Shown: positions 12,563 to 25,416 of the stretch, piece by piece | Position numbering within the stretch: position 1 is the stretch's first letter | How the letters are laid out: each line of letters opens with the position of its first letter | Source: Arenicola marina | Lineage: Eukaryota > Annelida > Polychaeta > Arenicolidae | Direction: 5' to 3' | DNA: 64,000 nt | NCBI GenBank assembly: GCA_964019135.1 | Contig: OZ025250.1 | Location: 45,601,174 to 45,665,173, forward strand | The notes under the pieces: generated by a model | Seen by the model: the letters and a program-made list of their open reading frames with translations, nothing else | The model's database searches: none | What the model was told of the DNA's origin: nothing | Position numbers and translations under genes: made by a program

Positions 12563-13370
12563 TTATTCATAACGAATGGACCTCACATGGCCTCCACTTC
12601 TGGTACGGTAGTCTCCTAGATCATTAACTGTGGGTTCAGTAGGCCCTGTTGATCCGCCACCCTTGTCAGCTGATGGGGGTTGGCTCGGTACGGCTCCAGA
12701 CGTTTTACCCTGCGATCCACGGATGCCCAGATTCTGGATGACCGGCAGGTCTACCGTGTCCGAGAAGCGTAGTTTTTTGGGCGGGCCGGGGGTGTCCGTT
12801 ACGTGTCGCCGATTCCTCCTTAGACAGCTACCCTATTCAGTCGAGACGATATACGATCGGGGTTCGTCACACTTCTGCTGGATGGAAGCGGGTTCCCACT
12901 GCTTGGATCTGGGATTCTGGATAGTGACCGCCTGACCTGGAATGAGAGGTGATCAATCGTGAGCAGTATAGTTATGATAATTTCGCTGCTGCTCTTGCCT
13001 TTGCTGAAGCCTTGCTTGGATAATGTCTCTGTTGTAGTGAATGTTCCTGACTTTCATGGGTAGATTCCCCTGTATCCCTCTGTTGTAGCAGTTCAGCGGG
13101 ATTGGGTAAGACATAGTCAATCGGGGTTGTTCTCAAGCAGAGGAGAGCTAACTCTGGGTCCAGATTGCTACTCCCGGCTCTGACCAAAGCATATGTTACC
13201 GATTTGATTGTGCGTTCGATAAAGCCGTTTGATTGAGCATAGTAAGGCGATGATGTTACATGGTCGAACTCCCAGGTCTTAGCAAACTCACGGTCATAGC
13301 GGCGATTAAATTGACGACCATTGACACTGGCGATTTGTTCAATAAGGACATGCTCCGCAAACAAACAATG
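12563..13370 (-). pseudogene. Ty3/Gypsy pol remnant: end of integrase
   Basis: Reading the minus strand, 13364-12972 gives the C-terminal half of a retroviral-type integrase core: a diverged NGRQF motif, WEFDHVTSSPYYAQSNGF followed by the catalytic Glu in IERTIK, and then LRTTPID and LPNPAELL. In another frame (about 12960-12563) it continues with GQAVTIQNP, EPRSYIVSTE, RRNRRH and a final YRTRSG motif typical of the pol C-terminus, ending in a natural TAA at 12563. Breaks seen are a frameshift near 12975, stops near 12950 and 12822, and Val where the second catalytic Asp is expected before NGRQF. Upstream pol is missing; sequence becomes unrelated above about 13370. Confidence 0.85.
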
Positions 13371-13640
13371 GTGGTTATAGGATCAGGATAAGTATAGTAA
13401 AAGGAGGGATTGGCAGTCCCAGGAGAGGATAAGAACCTCCCACCAAGCAATAGGACAGGCGCTACCTCACATTAAACGATAGGCACCATGTTCCGAAGGG
13501 AGCACACTAAAACATAGACCGGTAAAAGGCACTCCAAGGGGATACCACGCACGAAAAGATATGCAGGGCTACAGCTTACAGATAGATACAGGGACTACAG
13601 CGCACTAAACTACATGTCGGTACAATGCATCACAAGGGTC
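13371..13640. other. Transition into the 29-bp array
   Basis: Contains one clear GA-rich unit (GTCCCAGGAGAGGATAAGAA near 13410-13430) and then increasingly array-like sequence with scattered CTACCTCACA and AACAATAGG fragments. No gene is seen. Confidence 0.6.
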
Positions 13641-16200
13641 AGACGCTACCTCGAGGGGCTATCTCAGAGTATGCAATAGGGCAGGGGCTACCTCACCGTA
13701 AACAATAGCGCACGAGCTACCTCACAGTAAACAATAGGACACGGGCTACCTCACAGTAAACAATAAGACACGGGCTACCTCACAGTAAACAATAGCGCAG
13801 GGGCTACCTCACCGTAAACAATAGCGCAGGAGCTACCTCACAGTAAACAATAGGACACGGGCTACCTCACAGTAAACAATAGGACACGGGCTACCTCACA
13901 GTAAACAATAACGCAGGGGCTACCTCACAGTAAACAATAGTGCAGGAGCTACCTCACAGTAAACAACAGCGCAGGGGCTACCTCACAGTAAACAATATGA
14001 CATGGGCCACCTCACAGTAAACAATAGCGCAGGGGCTACCTCACAGTAAGCAATAGCGCAGGGGCTACCTCACAGTAAACAATAGGACACGGGCTACCTC
14101 ACAGTAAACAATAGGACACGGGCTACCTCACAGTAAACAATAACGCAGGGGCTACCTCACAGTAAACAATAGTGCAGGAGCTACCTCACAGTAAACAACA
14201 GCGCAGGGGCTACCTCACAGTAAGCAATAGCGCAGGGGCTACCTCACAGTAAACAATAGGACACGGGCTACCTTACAGTAAACAATAGGACATGGGCCAC
14301 CTCACTGTAAACAATAGGACATGGGCCACCTCACAGTAAACAATAGCGCAAGGGCTACCTCACAGTAAGCAATAGGACATGGGCCACCTCACAGTAAACA
14401 ATTGGACATGGGCCACCTCACAGTAAACAATAGGACATGGGCCACCTCACAGTAAACAATAGCGCAGGGGCTACCTCACAGTAAGCAATAGCGCAGGGGC
14501 TACCGCACAGTAAGCAATAGCGCAGGGGCTACCTCACAGTAAACAATAGGACACGGGCTACCTCACAGTAAACAATAGGACATGAGCTACTTCACAGTAA
14601 ACAATAGCGCAGGGGCTAACTTACTGTAAGCAATAGCGCATGGGCTATCTCACAGTAAACAATAGCGCAGGGGCTACCTCACAGTAAACAATAAGGCACG
14701 GGCTACCTCACAGTAAACAATAGGATACGGGCTACCTCACAGTAAACAATAAGACACGGGCTACCTCACAGTAAACAATAGGACATGAGCTACTTCACAG
14801 TAAACAATAGCGCAGGGTCTACCTCACAGTAAACAATAGGACATGGGCTACCTCACAGTAAACAATAGGACATGAGCTACTTCACAGTAAACAATAGCGC
14901 AGGGGCTAACTCACTGTAAGCAATAGTGCATGGGCTATCTCACAGTAAACAATAGCGCAGGGGCTACCTCACAGTAAACAATATGATACGGGCTACCTCA
15001 CAGTAAACAATAAGACACGGGCTACCTCACAGTAAACAATAGCGCAGGGGCTACCTCACAGTAAACAATAGCGCAGGAGCTACCTCACAGTAAACAACAG
15101 CGCAGGGGCTACCTCACAGTAAACAATAGGACATGGGCCACCTCACAGTAAACAATAGCGCAGGTGCTACCTCACAGTAAGCAATAGCGCAGGGGCTACC
15201 TCACAGTAAGCAATAGCGCAGGGGATACCTGACAGTAAACAATAGCGCAGGGGCTACCTCACAGTAAACAATAGGACACGGGCTACCTCACAGTAAACAA
15301 TAGCGCAGAGGCTATCTCACAGTAAACAATAGCGCATGGGCTACCTCACAGTAAACAATAGCGCAGGGGCTACCTCCCAGTAAACAATAGCGCAGGGGCT
15401 ACCTCACAGTAAACAATAGGACACGGGCTACCTCACAGTAAACAATAGCGCAGGCGCTACCTCACAGTAAACAATAGCGCAGGGGCTACCTCACAGTAAA
15501 CAATAGCGCAGGGGCTACCTCACAGTAAATAATAGGACACGGGCCACCTCACAGTAAACAATAGGACACGGGCTACTCACAGTAAACAATAGCGCAGGGG
15601 CTACCTCACAGTAAGCAATAGCACAGGGGCTACCTCACAGTAAACAATAACGCAGGGGCTATCTCACAGTAAACAATAGCGCAGGGGCTACCTCACAGTA
15701 AACAATAGCGCAGGGGCTACCTCACAGTAAACAATAGCGCAGGGGCTACCTCTCAGTAAACTATAGGACATGAGCTACTTCACAGTAAAAAATAGCGCAG
15801 GGGCTAACTTACTGTAAGCAATAGCGCATGGGCTATCTCACAGTAAACAATAGCGCAGGGGCTACCTCACAGTAAACAATAGGATACGGGCTACCTCACA
15901 GTAAACAATAAGACACGGGCTACCTCACGGTAAACAATAGGACATGAGCTACTTCACAGTAAGCAATAGCGCAGGGGCTAACTCATTGTAAGCAATAGTG
16001 CATGGGCTATCTCACAGTAAACAATAGCGCAGGGTCTACCTCACAGTAAACAATAGGATACGGGCTACCTCACAGTAAACAATAGGACACGGGCTACCTC
16101 ACAGTAAACAATAGCGCAGGGGCTACCTCACAGTAAACAATAGCGCAGGAGCTACCTCACAGTAAACAACAGCGCAGGGGCTACCTCACAGTAAACAATA

Positions 16201-18360
16201 GGGCATGGGCCACCTCACAGTAAACAATAGCGCAGTTCACAGGTAGTGCAGGGGCTACCTCACAGTAAACAATAGGCCAAGGGCTACCTCACAGTAAACA
16301 ATAGGACACGGGCTACTTCACAGTAAACAATAGGACAGGGGCTACTCACAGTAAACAATAGCGCAGGGGCTACCTCACAGTAAGCAATAGCGCAGGGGCT
16401 ACCTCACAGTAAACAATAGCGCAGGGGCTACCTCACAGTAAACAATAGCGTGGGGCCTACCTCACAGTAAACAATAGCGCAGGGGCTATCTCACAGTATA
16501 CAATGGCGCAGGAGCTACCTCACAGTAAACAATAGCGCAGGGGCTACCTCACAGTAAACAATAGTGCAGGGGCTATCTCACTGTAAACAATAGCGCAGGG
16601 GCTACCTCACAGTAAACAATAGCGCAGGGGCTACCTCACAGTAAACAATAGCGCAGGGGCTACCTCATAGTAAGCAATAGCGCAGGGGCTACCTCACAGT
16701 AAACAATAGGACACGGGCTACCTCACAGTAAACACTAGGACATGATCTACTTCACAGTAAACAATAGCGCAGGGGCTAACTTCCTGTAAGCAATAGCGCA
16801 TGGGCTATCTCACAGTAAACAATAGCACGGGGGCTACCTCACAGTAAACAATAGGATACGGGCTACCTCACAGTAAACAATAAGACACGGGCTACCTCAC
16901 AGTAAACAATAGCGCAGGCGCTACCTCACAGTAAACAATAGCGCAGAGGCTACCTCACAGTAAACAATAGCGCAGGGGCTACCTCACAGTAAATAATAAG
17001 ACACGGGCTACCTCACAGTAAACAATAGGACACGGGCTACTCAAAGTAAACAATAGCGCAGGGGCTACCTCACAGTAAGCAATAGCGCAGGGGCTGCCTC
17101 ACAGTAAACAATAGCGCAGGGGCTACCTCTCAGTAAACTATAGGACATGAGCTACTTCACAGTAAACAATAAGACACGGGCTACCTCACAGTAAACAATA
17201 GGACATGAGCTACTTCACAGTAAACAATAGCGCAGGGGCTAACTTATTGTAAGCAATAGTGCATGGGCTATCTCACAGTAAACAATAGCGCAGGGGCTAC
17301 CTCACAGTAAACAATAGGATACGGGCTACCTCACAGTAAACAATAGGACACGGGCTACCTCACAGTAAACAATAGCGCAGGGGCTACCTCACAGTAAACA
17401 ATAGCGCAGGAGCTACCTCCCAGTAAACAACAGCGCAGGGGCTACCTCACAGTAAACAATAGGACATGGGCCACCTCACAGTAAACAATAGCGCAGGGGC
17501 TACCTCACAGTAAACAATAGCGCAGGGGCTACCTCACAGTAAGCAATAGCGCAGGGGATACCTGACAGTAAACAATAGCGCAGGGGCTACCTCACAGTAA
17601 ACAATAGGACACGGGCTACCTCACAGTAAACAATAGCGCAGAGGCTATCTCACAGTAAACAATAGCGCATGGGCTACCTCACAGTAAACAATGGCGCACG
17701 GGCTACCTCACAGTAAACAATAGCGCAGGGGCTACCTCACAGTAAACAATAGGACAAGGGCTACCTCACAGTAAGCAATAGCGCAGGGGCTACCTCACAG
17801 TAAACAATAGCGCAGGGGCTACCTTACAGTAAACAATAGCGCAGGAGCTACCTCACAGTAAACAATAGCGCAGAGGCTATCTCACAGTAAACAATAGCGC
17901 AGGGGCTACCTCACAGTAAACAATAGCGCAGGGGCTACCTCACAGCAAACAATAGCGCAGGGGCTACCTCACAGTAAACAATAGGCCACGGGCTACCTCA
18001 CATTAAACAATAGTGCAGGGGCTACCTCACAGTAAACAATAGGCCACGGGCTACCTCACAGTAAACAATAGGACACGGGCTACCTCACAGTAAACAATAG
18101 TGCAGGGGATACCTCACAGTAAATAATAGGACACGGGCTACCTCTCAGTAAACAATAGGACACGGGCTACCTCACAGTAAACAATAGCGCAGGGGCTACC
18201 TCACAGTAAGCAATAGCGCAGGGGCTACCTCACAGTAAACAATAGCGCAGGGGTTACCTTACAGTAAACAATAGCGCAGGAGCTACCTCACAGTAAACAA
18301 TAGCGCAGAGGTTATCTCACAGTAAACAATAGCGCAGGGGCTACCTCACAGTAAACAATA
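16201..18360. repeat. 2,160-bp higher-order unit, copy 1
   Basis: The block starts with an unusual unit carrying GCGCAGTTCACAGGTAGTGC and recurs at 18361 with the same order of variant units and only scattered single-base differences. Sequence before 16201 and before 18361 differs, which fixes the boundary. Confidence 0.9.
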
Positions 18361-20520
18361 GGACATGGGCCACCTCACAGTAAACAATAGCGCAGTTCAC
18401 AGGTAGTGCAGGGGCTACCTCACAGTAAACAATAGGCCAAGGGCTACCTCACAGTAAACAATAGGACACGGGCTACTTCACAGTAAACAATAGGACAGGG
18501 GCTACTCACAGTAAACAATAGCGCAGGGGCTACCTCACAGTAAGCAATAGCGCAGGGGCTACCTCACAGTAAACAATAGCGCAGGGGCTACCTCACAGTA
18601 AACAATAGCGTGGGGCCTACCTCACAGTAAACAATAGCGCAGGGGCTATCTCACAGTATACAATGGCGCAGGAGCTACCTCACAGTAAACAATAGCGCAG
18701 GGGCTACCTCACAGTAAACAATAGTGCAGGGGCTATCTCACTGTAAACAATAGCGCAGGGGCTACCTCACAGTAAACAATAGCGCAGGGGCTACCTCACA
18801 GTAAACAATAGCGCAGGGGCTACCTCATAGTAAGCAATAGCGCAGGGGCTACCTCACAGTAAACAATAGGACACGGGCTACCTCACAGTAAACACTAGGA
18901 CATGATCTACTTCACAGTAAACAATAGCGCAGGGGCTAACTTCCTGTAAGCAATAGCGCATGGGCTATCTCACAGTAAACAATAGCATGGGGGCTACCTC
19001 ACAGTAAACAATAGGATACGGGCTACCTCACAGTAAACAATAAGACACGGGCTACCTCACAGTAAACAATAGCGCAGGCGCTACCTCACAGTAAACAATA
19101 GCGCAGAGGCTACCTCACAGTAAACAATAGCGCAGGGGCTACCTCACAGTAAATAATAGGACACGGGCTACCTCACAGTAAACAATAGGACACGGGCTAC
19201 TCAAAGTAAACAATAGCGCAGGGGCTACCTTACAGTAAGCAATAGCGCAGGGGCTGCCTCACAGTAAACAATAGCGCAGGGGCTACCTCTCAGTAAACTA
19301 TAGGACATGAGCTACTTCACAGTAAACAATAAGACACGGGCTACCTCACAGTAAACAATAGGACATGAGCTACTTCACAGTAAGCAATAGCGCAGGGGCT
19401 AACTTATTGTAAGCAATAGTGCATGGGCTATCTCACAGTAAACAATAGCGCAGGGGCTACCTCACAGTAAACAATAGGATACGGGCTACCTCACAGTAAA
19501 CAATAGGACACGGGCTACCTCACAGTAAACAATAGCGCAGGGGCTACCTCACAGTAAACAATAGCGCAGGAGCTACCTCCCAGTAAACAACAGCGCAGGG
19601 GCTACCTCACAGTAAACAATAGGACATGGGCCACCTCACAGTAAACAATAGCGCAGGGGCTACCTCACAGTAAGCAATAGCGCAGGGGCTACCTCACAGT
19701 AAGCAATAGCGCAGGGGATACCTGACAGTAAACAATAGCGCAGGGGCTACCTCACAGTAAACAATAGGACACGGGCTACCTCACAGTAAACAATAGCGCA
19801 GAGGCTATCTCACAGTAAACAATAGCGCATGGGCTACCTCACAGTAAACAATGGCGCACGGGCTACCTCACAGTAAACAATAGCGCAGGGGCTACCTCAC
19901 AGTAAACAATAGGACAAGGGCTACCTCACAGTAAGCAATAGCGCAGGGGCTACCTCACAGTAAACAATAGCGCAGGGGCTACCTTACAGTAAACAATAGC
20001 GCAGGAGCTACCTCACAGTAAACAATAGCGCAGAGGCTATCTCACAGTAAACAATAGCGCAGGGGCTACCTCACAGTAAACAATAGCGCAGGGGCTACCT
20101 CACAGCAAACAATAGCGCAGGGGCTACCTCACAGTAAACAATAGGCCACGGGCTACCTCACATTAAACAATAGTGCAGGGGCTACCTCACAGTAAACAAT
20201 AGGCCACGGGCTACCTCACAGTAAACAATAGGACACGGGCTACCTCACAGTAAACAATAGTGCAGGGGATACCTCACAGTAAATAATAGGACACGGGCTA
20301 CCTCTCAGTAAACAATAGGACACGGGCTACCTCACAGTAAACAATAGCGCAGGGGCTACCTCACATTAAGCAATAGCGCAGGGGCTACCTCACAGTAAAC
20401 AATAGCGCAGGGGTTACCTTACAGTAAACAATAGCGCAGGAGCTACCTCACAGTAAACAATAGCGCAGAGGTTATCTCACAGTAAACAATAGCGCAGGGG
20501 CTACCTCACAGTAAACAATA
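18361..20520. repeat. 2,160-bp higher-order unit, copy 2
   Basis: A near-identical tandem copy of 16201-18360; the match stops at 20520/20521, where copy 1 would restart with the GTTCACAGG unit. The high identity implies a recent unequal exchange or replication slippage over about 74 units. Confidence 0.9.
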
Positions 20521-22511
20521 GCGCAGGGGCTACCTCACAGTAAACAATAGGCCACGGGCTACCTCACATTAAACAATAGTGCAGGGGCTACCTCACAGTA
20601 AACAATAGGCAACGGGCTACCTCACAGTAAACAATAGGACACGGGCTACCTCACAGTAAACAATAGTGCACGGGCTACCTCACAGTAAACAATAGGCCAC
20701 GAGCTACCTCACGGTAAACAATAGTGCAGGGGCTACCTCACAGTCAACAATAGGCCACGGGCTACCTCACAGTAAACAATAGGACACGGGCTACCTCACA
20801 GTAAACAATAGCGCAGGGGCTACCTCACAGTAAACAATAGCGCAGGGGCTACCTCACAGTAAACAATAGCGCAGGGGCTACCTCTCAGTAAACAATAGGA
20901 CATGAGCTACTTCACAGTAAACAATAGCGCAGGGGCTAACTTACTGTAAGCAATAGCGCATGGGCTATCTCACAGTAAACAATAGCGCAGATGCTACCTC
21001 ACAGTAAACAATAACGCAGGGGCTAGCTCACAGTAAACAATAGCGCAGGGGCTACCTCACAGTAAGCAATAGCGCAGGGGCTACCTCACAGTAAGCAATA
21101 GCGCAGGGGCTACCTCACAGTAAACAATAAGACACGGGCTACCTCACAGTACACAAAAGGATACGGGCTACCTCACAGTAAACAATAAGACACGGGCTAC
21201 CTCACAGTAAACAATAGGACATGAGCTACTTCACAGTAAACAATAGGACATGGGCTACCTCACAGTAAACAATAGGACATGAGCTACTTCACAGTTATCA
21301 ATAGCGCAGGGGCTAACTCACTGTAAGCAATAGTGCATGGGCTATCTCACAGTAAACAATAGCGCAGGGGCTACCTCACAGTAAACAATAGGACACGGGC
21401 TACCTCACAGTAAACAATAGCGCAGGGGCTAACTCACAGTAAACAATAGCGCAGGGGCTACCTCACAGTAAACAATAGCGCAGGGGCTACCTCACAGTAA
21501 ATAATAGGACACGGGCTACCTCACAGTAAACAATAGGACACGGGCTACTCACAGTAAACAATAGCGCAGGGGCTACCTCACAGTAAGCAATAGCGCAGGG
21601 GCTACCTCACAGTAAATAATAGGATACGGGCTACCTCACAGTAAAAGTTAGGACACGGGCTACCTCACAGTAAACAATAGCGCAGGGGCTACCTCACAGT
21701 AAACAATAGCGCAGGGGCTACCTCACAGTAAACAATAGCGCAGGGGCTACCTCACAGTAAATAATAGGACACGGGCTACCTCACAGTAAGCAATAGGACA
21801 CGGGCTACTCACAGTAAACAATAGCGCAGGGGCTACCTCACAGTAAGCAATAGCGCAGGGGCTACCTCACAGTAAATAATAGGATACGGGCTACCTCACA
21901 GTAAACAATAAGACACGGGCTACCTCACAGTAAACAATAGGACATGAGCTACTTCACAGTAAACAATAGCGCAGGGGTTAACTCACTGTAAGCAATAGTG
22001 CATCGGCTATCTCACAGTAAAAAATAGCGCAGGGGCTACCTCACAGTAAACAATAGGATACGGGCTACCTCACAGTAAACAATAGGACACGGGCTACCTC
22101 ACAGTAAACAATAGCGCAGGGGCTACCTCACAGTAAACAATAGGACACGGGCTACCTCACAGTAAACAATAGCGCAGGGGCTACCTCACAGTAAACAATA
22201 GCGCAGGGGCTACCTCACAGTAAACAATAGCGCAGGGGCTACCTCACAGTAAATAATAGGACACGGGCTACCTCACAGTAAACAATAGGACACGGGCTAC
22301 TCACAGTAAACAATAGCGCAGGGGCTACCTCACAGTATGCAATAGCGCAGGGGCTACCTCACAGTAAACAATAGCGCAGGGGCTACCTCACAGTAAGCAA
22401 TAGCGCAGGGGCTACCTCACAGTAAACAATAGCGCAGGGGCTATCCCACAGTAAACAATAGCGCAGGGGCTACCTCACAGTAAACAATAGGCCACGGGCT
22501 ACCTCACAGTA

Positions 22512-23323
22512 AACAATAGGACACGGGCTACCTCACAGTAAACAATAGTGCAGGGGATACCTCACAGTAAATAATAGGGCACGGGCTACCTCACAGTAAA
22601 CAATAGGACACGGGCTACCTCACAGTAAACAATAGCGCAGGGCCTACCTCACAGTAAACAATAGCGCAGGGGCTACCCCACAGTAAACAATAGGCCACGG
22701 GCTACCTTACAGTAAACAATAGGACGCGGGCTACCTCACAGTAAACAATAGCGCAGGGGCTACCCCACAGTAAACAATAGGCCACGGGCTACCTTACAGT
22801 AAACAATAGGACACGGGCTACATCACAGTAAACAATCGCGCAGGGGCTACCTCACAGTAAACAATAGCGCAGGGGCTACCTCACAGTAAACAATAGTGCA
22901 GGGGCTACCTCACAGTAAACAATAGGACACGGGCTACCTCACAGTAAACAATAGTGCAGGGGATACCTCACAGTAAATAATAGGGCACGGGCTACCTCAC
23001 AGTAAACAATAGGACACGGGCTACCTCACAGTAAACAATAGCGCAGGGCCTACCTCACAGTAAACAATAGCGCAGGGGCTACCCCACAGTAAACAATAGG
23101 CCACGGGCTACCTTACAGTAAACAATAGGACGCGGGCTACCTCACAGTAAACAATAGCGCAGGGGCTACCCCACAGTAAACAATAGGCCACGGGCTACCT
23201 TACAGTAAACAATAGGACACGGGCTACATCACAGTAAACAATCGCGCAGGGGCTACCTCACAGTAAACAATAGCGCAGGGGCTACCTCACAGTAAACAAT
23301 AGTGCAGGGGCTACCTCACAGTA
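22512..23323. repeat. 406-bp higher-order unit, two tandem copies
   Basis: The variant GTGCAGGGGATAC at 22549 recurs at 22955, and GGACGCGGG flanked by GGCCACGGG recurs with the same offset of 406 bp, which is 14 x 29. This is a second, shorter and independent level of amplification in the array. Outer limits are approximate. Confidence 0.8.
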
Positions 23324-23820
23324 AACAATAGGACACGGGCTACCTCACAGTAAACAATAGCGCAGGGGCTACCTCACAGTAAACAATAGTGCAGGGGCTA
23401 CCTCACAGTAAACAATAGGACACTTGCTACCTCACAGTAAACAATAGCGTAGGGGCTACCTCACAGTAAACAATAGCGCAGGGGCTACCTCACAGTAAAC
23501 AATGGGACACTTGCTACCTCACAGTAAACAATAGCGTAGGGGCTACCTCACAGTAAACAATAGCGCAGGGGCTACCTCACAGTAAGCAATAGCGCAGGGG
23601 CTACCTCACAATAAACAATAGCGCAGGGGCTACCTCACAGTAAACAATTGCGCAGGGGCTACCTCACAGTACACAATAGGACACGGGCTATCTCACAGTA
23701 AACAGTAGCGCAAGAGCTACATCACAGTAAACAATAGGACACGGGCTACCTCACAGTAAGCAATAGGACACAGGCCACCTCACAGTAAACAATAGGACAC
23801 GGGCTACCTCACAGTAAACC

Positions 23821-25380
23821 ATATGCACCATGCTGCCGAAAGGTTACCTCATAATAAAGAATATATATGAAACGTGGATCCGCCATCATCGATTGTAAAA
23901 TTGAAGTGGATCTACCAGATAAACAGACAAAATCACACACATCCGAATGTGTGTATTTAATCCCGGCCACCAGTCCACTACCCTCCCCACCCATCCCAAA
24001 CCCACGCAACATACTACAGGGACTACATCCCTACTAGTACCAGCCTCCAGCCCGTGGCGTGGGTATGACAAAATAACCACAGGATAATTTACAAAGTAAA
24101 GATTATATCCCGGCCCGAGATAACAGCCAGTTGACGATCGGAGTGAGGCTTTAACGGCTACTTCCCACTGATGGTTGCCCCATGCAGCCCTTGGGACATG
24201 GGCGCATTATGATTCAAAGTTCCGGTCACGTGACAGGGTCAGGGTGAAAACGCATGAGGTTGACAACTGTTGCATAACGTAAGTTAACGTTACTGGAAAA
24301 GTTTCTCTGTTCTTTTGAGTCTGATGTACGTATCTCCGTTTCTGTTTTAGCATGTACAGGCTACCCATTCCTGTGACACGTATATATATATATATATATT
24401 TCAGATTAAAGCGTGCTTCGTGGTATAATAAAGCCACAATGTTCAACTGTCTCGCATGAGTGCCGACTTAAAGTAATTTTAATTAGTTATCGAGCGCGCG
24501 TATGATACGTGAGTCGAGCTAAGGTATAACCTGCAATAGACATCGTGGACACCCTAAAGAGCTATATAGCCTCAAGGCTATACATTCCCGAGGGTGGGTA
24601 AAACACCTTCTGAATCGCGAATCCTCAACAATGATGGGTTGACACAGGGAGGAGGGTCCTGAGAGTCCACCCTCGCCCCTTTCGTAGGTGTGGGCCCGCC
24701 TTTGGTAAGTGGACCACCTACTTTGTTGGCACTCCTATCCCCACCCACATTTTCAAACATACCCCATGCATACCACCCCGGCCCTAGTCTCTTCCGCAGA
24801 CTGCCGCTGCGCGGCCCTACCGCGGCTCCGCGTATACAGTCTGTAAGGGGTGAGTTCGGGTATGCGGGCGGAGTAGTCTGACTCCGCGGAGTGCATAACC
24901 GAACGCGGAGATTGTGTTCCGATAACGCGGTCACGTGGTACATTTTACTCCCGAACCTTACTCCCCATCCAGAGGAGGATCACGAGGATTTCCAACATGG
25001 CGTCCAGGCCCAACAATACGTAAAAATAATATAAGGGAGTACTTCGATCTGCCACAAATCTATAAATAATACTATAACAACTAGAATAAAATAATGAACA
25101 CAAGACGCATTCGTTGATTTTTTTTGTATGGTACTGTTTAACGATTTTCATGATTTGTGCAGTTCAGCAGGTGCAACAATCACGCGGACCGCGGATTTTG
25201 CGTTCGGTTTATCATGAGCGGAAAGTATGAGTGCGCATGCTCCAAATAGCTGCGCCGATTACTCCGATCGCAAATCCGAACTCGACCTAACTGTCCACCA
25301 TTTTCCGTAAGGAATTCCGCACAACTACGCCATACGCGTCGTAGCTCCCTTCCCAGCAGGGCGGTAAACAAGGGCGGAAG
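23821..25380. other. Unique region with CpG-rich segment
   Basis: No convincing gene is seen. A (TA)n run lies at about 24379-24400. From about 24770 to 25380 the DNA is rich in CpG (CGCGGCTCCGCG, ACGCGTCGTAG and similar), unlike the AT-rich flanks, which is the look of an animal promoter. A short ATG in good context lies at 24997 (AACATGGCGTCC) but meets a stop after eight codons. ORFs on both strands here have no recognised motif. Confidence 0.5.
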
Positions 25381-25416
25381 ATGGATGTTCCACAACCAGC
25401 CACTCGAATCACAAAT
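25381..25416 (+). CDS. Candidate first coding exon
   Basis: An ATG in good Kozak context (GGAAGATGG) opens 12 codons, MDVPQPATRITN, ending exactly at a strong donor (AAT then GTGAGT at 25417). It lies just downstream of the CpG-rich segment. This would be the start of a plus-strand gene whose later exons are not recognised here. The evidence is start context, donor and base composition only, and it could be chance. Confidence 0.3.

Larger units (their letters stand above)
13640..23820. repeat. 10-kb array of 29-bp satellite units
   Basis: About 350 units of 29 bp. Each has a stable 20-nt part, CTACCTCACAGTAAACAATA, followed by a variable 9-nt part that is mostly GCGCAGGGG, GGACACGGG or GGACATGGG. 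Occasional 27-bp units lack CC (GGGCTACTCACAG). Stops in the unit prevent any long ORF, so the array is noncoding. Higher-order structure is present and listed separately. Confidence 0.97.

Noticed and set aside
12630-12935. 101-codon plus-strand ORF
   Set aside because: It is antisense to the Gypsy pol C-terminal remnant, which explains the sequence better.
13640-23820. Regular 29-bp repeats resembling a CRISPR array
   Set aside because: Units are contiguous with no unique spacers; the variable nine bases are only a few recurring states. No cas genes are present and the window is eukaryotic.
24578-24943. 121-codon minus-strand ORF
   Set aside because: No motif is recognised; the CpG-rich, stop-poor composition is enough to explain it.
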